Origin: Thermoplasmatota archaeon | Lineage (GTDB): Archaea > Thermoplasmatota > Penumbrarchaeia > Penumbrarchaeales > Penumbrarchaeaceae | Reading direction: 5' to 3' | Assembly: GCA_016929175.1 (NCBI GenBank) | Contig: JAFGJI010000060.1 | Location: 1-13,163, forward strand | DNA: 13,163 bases | In this document: positions 6,282-11,058 of the stretch, piece by piece | Position numbering within the stretch: the first letter of the stretch is position 1 | Layout: every line of letters starts with the position of its first letter | Program-made: the position numbers and the translations under genes | The notes under the pieces: model-generated | The model's input: the letters and a program-made list of their open reading frames with translations, nothing else | The model's database searches: none | Told to the model about the DNA's origin: nothing

Positions 6282-8984
6282 TCATCCTGCGGGTGGGTCC
6301 TTTCCGAAAGATGGGTCCTCGTCGGGTAAGGACGCATCATCATGCTTCCTCCGCCGTTGAACCGATACGATCAGGACTATAATGGCCGCGGAAACGAGGA
6401 TAATTACGGTCATCATTATCACGAATAAAAGCGGTGACGAGGATCCTTCCAGATCATGCTCATCATCGTCTCCCATATCGTTGACGGGTGTGACCACCAG
6501 TTCGAAGTTGACCTGGACCCATTCACCTGCACTGTCCGTGACCTTCATGGTGATAAGATGATGTCCGGGTATCAGTAATATCTCTGACCCGTTCCCGCTA
6601 CCCAGCTTCCCGGTGATGTTCGAGAACCATTCAACATAATGCTCGTCACCCGTGTCGGGATCGACGGCCCAACCCTCCATTTTGAACATCCTGCCGTTCT
6701 CGGTCGGAGATCCTTGATCGATCCTGTATCCGGGGTCCGTGGGAGGATCGTTGATGTTCTCCACGACCACCCCGAGTTCGTCCGATACGCTCTCGTTCCC
6801 GTCCGAGGCCGTAACTTGTATCCTTGTGGACCCCGCCCAATTCAGTGAGGGTTCGATCCTGATGGTATCGTTATCCATCACTTCGGCCTCTATGATTTTT
6901 TCCACCAGTATCTCGTATCGGATCACATCGTTGTCGATGTCCGCGAACCATCCGGACAGGTTAAAATAGACAACGGTATCCTCATCCATGAAGAGCGTCC
7001 AGGGGGACCCCGACACATGAGGCGGATCGTTCACGTTCAGAACTTCCAGAACATAATCCCTGATATCCTCTCCTCCGTTCCCATCATTCACGGTCACTAT
7101 CAGATCGTAGCAACCCACATCCTCGTCCCCTGGAGTTCCCGTTACAATGCCCGTTCTCCTGTCCATTTCAAGGAATGATGCGTCCGTTATCATGCTCCAG
7201 GTAAGAACATCTGCGGTCGGATCCTCGTCGACCGCTGTGAACCGGAAGGTGTACCTCTCGTTCTCGAGTGATCCATTCATGGTCTCCGTGATGATGCGGG
7301 GGGCATCGTTGGTATTGCTGACCTTGATAAGGACCTCTCTGGTGTTCATTTCCGACCCATCATCAACCCCGTAGGTGATGAGATGGCTTCCAACATGCTC
7401 GTTCAGGGGGAAGAAGCCGAACTCCCCCGTATCATTTTCGAGGGTGAACAGTTCGATCTCATCGGTGAACATATGGTATGTCAGCTTGTCCCCCGGTTCC
7501 ACCACATCCTCCCCCTTCACCCAGAAATGCAATTCCCGGTCCTCCGGGCATGTTATGATATCTCCCCTGATATCTGGTCGGGGATCATAGTATGTCCACA
7601 TATCCGGCGGCAATATGAAAGGGGGGTCGTTCACCGGAATGACCTCCAACCTTATTGTTGTGTTCACCTCGCCTTCACGCTTGTCCCTTGCCCTTATCTT
7701 CAGGTCCAAGGTCCCGAACCAGTTCTCTGCCACCTCGATCATGAACGTTCTATTCTCCATCATCGTTATACCGATATCACCCAACTTGAGAGAGACGCCC
7801 GGACCTACCCATGTCCAGCCGTCTTCCTTCCAGACATCGAATTTTAGCTCGTCCCCCCCGGGAATGTTCCTATCGAAGAACAGTCCGGTGTCCTGCCTCA
7901 GATTACCATCAAGGTCGAGGTATCCCGCTTCCTGGTCCTCGAACATGGAAAAGACCTCGAGGGGGTTCAGTATCACCGGACGATCGTTCACATGGTCGAA
8001 CGTGTTGAAACCGAAGCTGAACCGGTGCTCGGCAGCTTCCTTCACCTGGTCAAGGAGCGGTGAGTAGGTCTCAACATAGACCGTTTCCGTCTCCATGTTG
8101 AAGGTAAGCAGCCTGAAGAAACCCTCACCCCCTCCGGCGTTCATCTGGAAGTTCGCCATCATCTGGTAGACCGGATTCCCGTTCACCCCCCTGCTGACGA
8201 GCCACCCCCATTCGTAAAGGACGTGTCCGGAGAACACGCACATTATGTTCCTGTGGAGCCTGACCAGTTCCTGCCAGATATCCTCTCCTGTCGCTGCGCC
8301 CTCCGGACTGCTTTCAACACCGTAATCGCCGCCAAGGGTCGTCATCCTCATGTCGGCCACCATGTAGTTGTGAGTGACCAGGAGCACCAGTCTGTCGGGA
8401 TGTGTTTCCACCACATCGTTCGCCCATTCAAGTACTGCATCCCTGGGGGCGAACTCCAGAGCCAGGACCATCCAGTCCCTGCCGCCTGCCGAGAAGAAAT
8501 AATAAGTGTTCTCCTGGTGCCCTTCCTCGAAGGCACCCCCCCAGGAGGTCCAGTTCTCGATGGGTCCCGAAGGGAAATGATCGTTCAGGTAAGTATCGCG
8601 GTTGGCGGTATTTCCGTTGGGTCCAAGGTCGTGGTTGCCGGGGTTCAAAGTGTACGGAACGCTTCCGTTGAGAATATGCATCGCTTTGGACGCGTTGTAC
8701 CACTGGGGGTGGTTGTTGTTGTTCGTGATATCCCCCTCATGCAGGACGAACCTGATGTTGTATTCGTCCCTGTGCTCCACCACCCATTCGGTCATATTGA
8801 TGAATGTTCCCGGATAGTACAACGGATAGATCTGGGTGTCCGGGAAGACAGCAATGGAAAAAGTGGTTTCCGGGTCGATCACCCGGTTTGCCGGGCTGCC
8901 TTCTTCCTCCTCGGGTATAAGCACAATACCTGAAATGAGCAGCAGCGACAGTACTATACCCAAATTGGAGAACCTTGACCTCAT
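6282..8984 (-). CDS. Secreted, membrane-anchored calcineurin-like metallophosphoesterase with cadherin/Ig-like repeats
   Basis: The product has 900 residues. It has a signal peptide (residues 1-24, MRSRFSNLGIVLSLLLISG). The phosphoesterase domain at 43-330 carries the ordered motifs D49-T-Q51, G84-D85, G116-N-H-D119, H205 and G253-H254-V-L. This superfamily hydrolyses phosphomonoesters or diesters at a two-metal centre. Two usual histidine ligands of the first metal site are replaced, by Gln51 and by Leu in the last motif. From about 335 to 845 come five or so cadherin/Ig-like modules joined by VNDPP, TNDAP and INDPP linkers. A D/E-rich stretch, a helix at about 848-875 (LLFVIMMTVIILVSAAIIVLIVSV) and a basic then acidic tail follow, so the enzyme would face outward. 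The substrate is unknown. The ATG at 8984 was chosen because it starts the signal peptide and lies 34 nt below a TATA element. The gene converges on the 1330-residue gene with a 24-nt gap. Confidence 0.88.
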   Translation of the reverse strand: MRSRFSNLGIVLSLLLISGIVLIPEEEEGSPANRVIDPETTFSIAVFPDTQIYPLYYPGTFINMTEWVVEHRDEYNIRFVLHEGDITNNNNHPQWYNASKAMHILNGSVPYTLNPGNHDLGPNGNTANRDTYLNDHFPSGPIENWTSWGGAFEEGHQENTYYFFSAGGRDWMVLALEFAPRDAVLEWANDVVETHPDRLVLLVTHNYMVADMRMTTLGGDYGVESSPEGAATGEDIWQELVRLHRNIMCVFSGHVLYEWGWLVSRGVNGNPVYQMMANFQMNAGGGEGFFRLLTFNMETETVYVETYSPLLDQVKEAAEHRFSFGFNTFDHVNDRPVILNPLEVFSMFEDQEAGYLDLDGNLRQDTGLFFDRNIPGGDELKFDVWKEDGWTWVGPGVSLKLGDIGITMMENRTFMIEVAENWFGTLDLKIRARDKREGEVNTTIRLEVIPVNDPPFILPPDMWTYYDPRPDIRGDIITCPEDRELHFWVKGEDVVEPGDKLTYHMFTDEIELFTLENDTGEFGFFPLNEHVGSHLITYGVDDGSEMNTREVLIKVSNTNDAPRIITETMNGSLENERYTFRFTAVDEDPTADVLTWSMITDASFLEMDRRTGIVTGTPGDEDVGCYDLIVTVNDGNGGEDIRDYVLEVLNVNDPPHVSGSPWTLFMDEDTVVYFNLSGWFADIDNDVIRYEILVEKIIEAEVMDNDTIRIEPSLNWAGSTRIQVTASDGNESVSDELGVVVENINDPPTDPGYRIDQGSPTENGRMFKMEGWAVDPDTGDEHYVEWFSNITGKLGSGNGSEILLIPGHHLITMKVTDSAGEWVQVNFELVVTPVNDMGDDDEHDLEGSSSPLLFVIMMTVIILVSAAIIVLIVSVQRRRKHDDASLPDEDPSFGKDPPAG

Positions 8985-9017
8985 GGAAACTGCCTGATGG
9001 GAATTGGGACCCCGGGG

Positions 9018-9025
9018 ATAAAAAC
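9018..9025 (-). promoter_or_regulatory. Putative TATA box (TTTTTATC) for the metallophosphoesterase gene
   Basis: On the minus strand TTTTTATC lies about 34 nt before the ATG at 8984, predicting a leader of about 10 nt with no clear ribosome-binding site. It sits in the 91-nt gap after the M48 gene; the same T-run could also end M48 transcription, since archaeal terminators are often T-runs. Confidence 0.5.
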
Positions 9026-9075
9026 ATTCCCGACGGATCAGACCTCGGTTATCGGATACTACCTCACCGGTCAGA

Positions 9076-9864
9076 TCATCCGATCCCCTCGCTCCTCGAA
9101 TATTCCACAAGCTCCCTTATCCGGCCAGCGAGATCCGGATGGGTCGAGAGCAGCCCTGAAAGGATGCTTTCATTCTCATCAAGGTCCAGACTTCCCGCGA
9201 CAGCCCTGTCAAGGGTTCCCGCATCAACTTTTTCCTGCCCGGTCCTCAGCTTTATCATGCACGAGACCGCATCCTTGATATCCCCGCAGGCCACAAACCC
9301 CGCCCTGTCGGCGGAGTATTCCATTGAACGTGACATCCTCCCGTTTAGGAACAGCATCCTGAATGCCAGCAGCGGGATATATGCTATCAGGGGGACCCTG
9401 AAGATACCGGGATCGAACATCGTCCTTATCGTGAAATGATAGAGCCTGATATGCCCGAACTCGTGACCGATCACGAACCTGAGCTCCCCCTCGTCCATTA
9501 CATCGAGCAGGCCCTGGTGAAGGACCACCATCGGGGTGATGATCCCTCTTGTGTAAGCGTTGATCTCGGGGCTTCTGTCGATATAGACCTCCGGAAGCCC
9601 CATCTCAAGTCTTGAAGAGGCCTCATTGCAGAGGGAATGGACCTCGGGAGTCCTATCCTTACTGACCCGGGTGCCGACTTCCTTCAGGTGACTGTTGGCA
9701 ACAGCCACCATCAGGAGCATCACGATGATGCCGATGAGACCCCAGAAGCAGCATACCCCCCCTGTCAGGGTTCCCAGGACCAGGAATGCCATGGTGCCCA
9801 TGATCAGTGCGATCGCAAGATCGAACCATTCTCCCGGGTATCTCAAGGCGGCCTTGGAGACCAT
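9076..9864 (-). CDS. M48-family (HtpX/Ste24-like) membrane zinc metalloprotease
   Basis: The product has 262 residues. Two hydrophobic helices lie at about 15-33 and 37-56. The cytoplasmic-type protease domain has the zinc motif H134-E-F-G-H138 with catalytic Glu135, and the third ligand Glu182 in MEYSADRAG. The closing motif 'THPDLAGRI' (241-249) is also typical of M48 enzymes. 'IDRSPEINAYTRG' (95-107) matches the strand before the active site. A third hydrophobic segment (about 155-173) lies between the two zinc motifs, as in HtpX. All key residues are present, so it should be active. HtpX-type enzymes degrade misfolded membrane proteins; this role is inferred from family. The length is close to that of HtpX (about 290). 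The ATG at 9864 sits 25 nt from a TATA element with no ribosome-binding site, so the mRNA is probably leaderless. Confidence 0.92.
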   Translation of the reverse strand: MVSKAALRYPGEWFDLAIALIMGTMAFLVLGTLTGGVCCFWGLIGIIVMLLMVAVANSHLKEVGTRVSKDRTPEVHSLCNEASSRLEMGLPEVYIDRSPEINAYTRGIITPMVVLHQGLLDVMDEGELRFVIGHEFGHIRLYHFTIRTMFDPGIFRVPLIAYIPLLAFRMLFLNGRMSRSMEYSADRAGFVACGDIKDAVSCMIKLRTGQEKVDAGTLDRAVAGSLDLDENESILSGLLSTHPDLAGRIRELVEYSRSEGIG

Positions 9865-9869
9865 TGGAA

Positions 9870-9908
9870 GTGTAATGCACCCTGTTTAATAAACGGTTGC
9901 AATTACAC
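9870..9908. promoter_or_regulatory. Inverted repeat flanking the M48 TATA box (candidate operator)
   Basis: GTGTAAT-GC at 9870-9878 and GCAATTACAC at 9899-9908 are inverted copies; the 7-bp core GTGTAAT/ATTACAC is perfect and the longer match needs one base gap. One arm covers the expected transcription start and the other lies just upstream of the TATA element. A repressor dimer or pair bound there would block the promoter. The function is inferred from position. Confidence 0.3.
9885..9893 (-). promoter_or_regulatory. Putative TATA box (TTTATTAA) for the M48 protease
   Basis: The minus strand reads GTTTATTAAAC, centred about 25 nt before the ATG at 9864. That spacing predicts transcription starting at the A of the ATG, so the message is probably leaderless. 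Confidence 0.6.
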
Positions 9909-9942
9909 ATGTGCACTTATTGTTAGAAGACCGAACCATAAT

Positions 9943-9950
9943 GATTATTA
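9943..9950 (+). promoter_or_regulatory. Putative TATA box (GATTATTAA region) for the 60-residue gene
   Basis: The element GATTATTA with flanking AT lies about 27 nt before the ATG at 9975, again leaderless spacing. It sits 50-60 bp from the oppositely oriented M48 TATA element, making a compact divergent promoter of about 110 bp. Confidence 0.5.
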
Positions 9951-9974
9951 ATGCATGAAAATAGTGTTATTTCC

Positions 9975-10157
9975 ATGGATAGACCCTACGTGATCAGGTG
10001 CCCGGAATACGGTTCGGGTGAGGAGAACAACCTCCCCGAGACAGTGATATACAGGGTCGTGACCTATTTCTCCAAACCGGACCTCGACGGCCACCGGAAA
10101 CGAAAGAAAGAAAGAAGGACCGAAAAGGACGATCCTGTTGACCGCTACTATGTATAA
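9975..10157 (+). CDS. Small basic hypothetical protein (60 residues)
   Basis: I do not recognise a family. The product begins MDRPYVIRCPEYGSGEENNL, continues with a predicted strand-like stretch (PETVIYRVVTYFSKPDL), and has a strongly basic run (HRKRKKERRTEK) before the end DDPVDRYYV. It has no signal peptide or membrane helix, so it is probably cytosolic; the basic patch might bind nucleic acid, which is speculation. It is judged real because its codons fit the neighbours (AGG, GAG, AAC, TAC; mostly G or C at the third position) and a TATA element lies 27 nt upstream. An in-frame ATG at 9951 would overlap the TATA element, so 9975 is preferred. It ends 8 nt before the stop of the convergent gene at 10166. 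Confidence 0.6.
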   Translation: MDRPYVIRCPEYGSGEENNLPETVIYRVVTYFSKPDLDGHRKRKKERRTEKDDPVDRYYV

Positions 10158-10165
10158 CGGAAAAC

Positions 10166-10432
10166 TCAACTCAGTCTTTCTATCTCGGCCTCCATTTCGG
10201 CAATGATCTCGTCGATATCGGGTATCTTTCGGTGGGACGAGGTCATATCGAGGCCGTCGATCTCCAGCGATGTTATTCTCTTCAGGTCCAGGTGGACCCT
10301 GACCCGGTCGTCCACCTTGCTGAGCGGTATCTCGGATATCGCTATCCTCAATCTTGACCTGAGGTCCTCCTTTCCCGAACGTCTTGAGCGCAAGCTCCCC
10401 GCTAGCGGGTTGTGGAATTCATTTCCCTGCAT
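10166..10432 (-). CDS. Small hypothetical protein (88 residues)
   Basis: I do not recognise a family. The N-terminal 25 residues are polar and basic (SLRSRRSGKEDLRSRLR). A middle region alternates hydrophobic residues, as in short beta strands (DDRVRVHLDLKRITSLEIDGLDM), and an acidic C-terminal helix (IPDIDEIIAEMEAEIERLS) could form a coiled coil. There is no signal peptide or membrane helix. Codon use is like that of the neighbours (AGG, GAG, CTG, GTC, GAC), and a TATA element ends about 34 nt before the ATG at 10432, which gives a leader of about 10 nt. It converges with the 60-residue gene and is divergent from the thioesterase. Confidence 0.6.
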   Translation of the reverse strand: MQGNEFHNPLAGSLRSRRSGKEDLRSRLRIAISEIPLSKVDDRVRVHLDLKRITSLEIDGLDMTSSHRKIPDIDEIIAEMEAEIERLS

Positions 10433-10465
10433 AGTGCATCCCGTGTGGAATATTGGACTCTTTGG

Positions 10466-10474
10466 TATAAAAAA
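10466..10474 (-). promoter_or_regulatory. Putative TATA box (TTTTTTATA) for the 88-residue gene
   Basis: On the minus strand TTTTTTATACC is centred about 37 nt before the ATG at 10432, predicting transcription from about 10443 and a leader of roughly 11 nt. Confidence 0.55.
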
Positions 10475-10509
10475 CTATCATAGGAAATCATGATGATCTC
10501 CCCTTTTTC

Positions 10510-10529
10510 TTGGGCGGGACCCGTCCCAA
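10510..10529. promoter_or_regulatory. 20-bp GC-rich dyad upstream of the thioesterase promoter (candidate operator)
   Basis: TTGGGCGGGACCCGTCCCAA pairs TTGGG with CCCAA and CGGG with CCCG around a central A, with one unpaired T: 9-bp arms with a single bulge. It ends 11 bp upstream of the TATA element at 10541, where an archaeal regulator could help or block TBP/TFB. The binding protein is unknown. Confidence 0.4.
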
Positions 10530-10540
10530 CCGAAGGTAAT

Positions 10541-10550
10541 TTTTTTAATA
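10541..10550 (+). promoter_or_regulatory. Putative TATA box (TTTTTTAATA) for the thioesterase gene
   Basis: TTTTTTAATA lies about 26-28 nt before GTG 10573 and about 36 nt before ATG 10582. It therefore fits either a leaderless message from the GTG or a short leader in which GGGTG (10571-10575) acts as the ribosome-binding site for the ATG. Confidence 0.6.
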
Positions 10551-10581
10551 TCCTCCCCATAACGGACACCGGGTGCACCCG

Positions 10582-11055
10582 ATGGAAGAACTTCATGAGA
10601 TCGACCTGAACGACTACGTCGATTATCACATGACCTTCCTCTCTCATGCAGGGGGGGAGGAAGGAGTGTCCGTTCGCTATTTCCTGAGCGACCAGGGAAC
10701 ACTGCATGCAAAGGTCCGTTTCGGCGAAAGGTCCATGGGACCCCCCGGACATGTACACGGGGGGGCTATGGCCACGGTCCTCGATGAAGCAATGGGTATT
10801 GCCTGCTTCTTCAGGATGCTGCCTGTTGTGACCATGTCCCTGAACATCCAGTTCCTCCGGATGGTCCCTGTCGGGACAGAAGCCCATCTCGAGACCAGGG
10901 TGGAAGAGGGCGAAGGGAGGGATGTATCCGTAACCGGCAGATTGTACAACCCGGAGACGGGAGAGGACTTCACCGTGGCAAGCGGTGTCTACAGAAAACT
11001 GGAAATGGAGAGGTTCGGACCATCCATGAAGAATATCCTGTCAAGGATGAAGTGA
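10582..11055 (+). CDS. PaaI-family hotdog-fold acyl-CoA thioesterase
   Basis: The product has 157 residues, within the usual range for single-domain hotdog thioesterases. The diagnostic segment is at residues 53-72 (GPPGHVHGGAMATVLDEAMG). His59-Gly-Gly61 begins the long central helix, and Asp68/Glu69 are the likely catalytic acid residues, as in PaaI-type enzymes. 'VVTMSLNIQFLRMVPVG' (82-98) and 'SVTGRLYNPETGEDFTVASGVY' (116-137) are the family's central and last strands. These enzymes form oligomers in the cytosol and hydrolyse acyl-CoA or aryl-acyl-CoA thioesters; the substrate here cannot be told. The ATG at 10582 has GGGTG before it; GTG at 10573, three codons upstream, is an equally possible leaderless start. 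The stop is 3 nt from the stop of the convergent surface-protein gene. None of its neighbours suggests a pathway. Confidence 0.88.
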   Translation: MEELHEIDLNDYVDYHMTFLSHAGGEEGVSVRYFLSDQGTLHAKVRFGERSMGPPGHVHGGAMATVLDEAMGIACFFRMLPVVTMSLNIQFLRMVPVGTEAHLETRVEEGEGRDVSVTGRLYNPETGEDFTVASGVYRKLEMERFGPSMKNILSRMK

Positions 11056-11058
11056 TGC

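Noticed and set aside
8223..8933. A 236-codon plus-strand frame
   Set aside because: It is antisense to the phosphoesterase catalytic domain, whose motifs are clear on the minus strand; the plus-strand translation resembles nothing known.
10487..10494. ATCATGAT palindrome between the 88-residue gene and the thioesterase
   Set aside because: Eight AT-leaning bases are easily palindromic by chance, and the position relative to both TATA elements is not telling.
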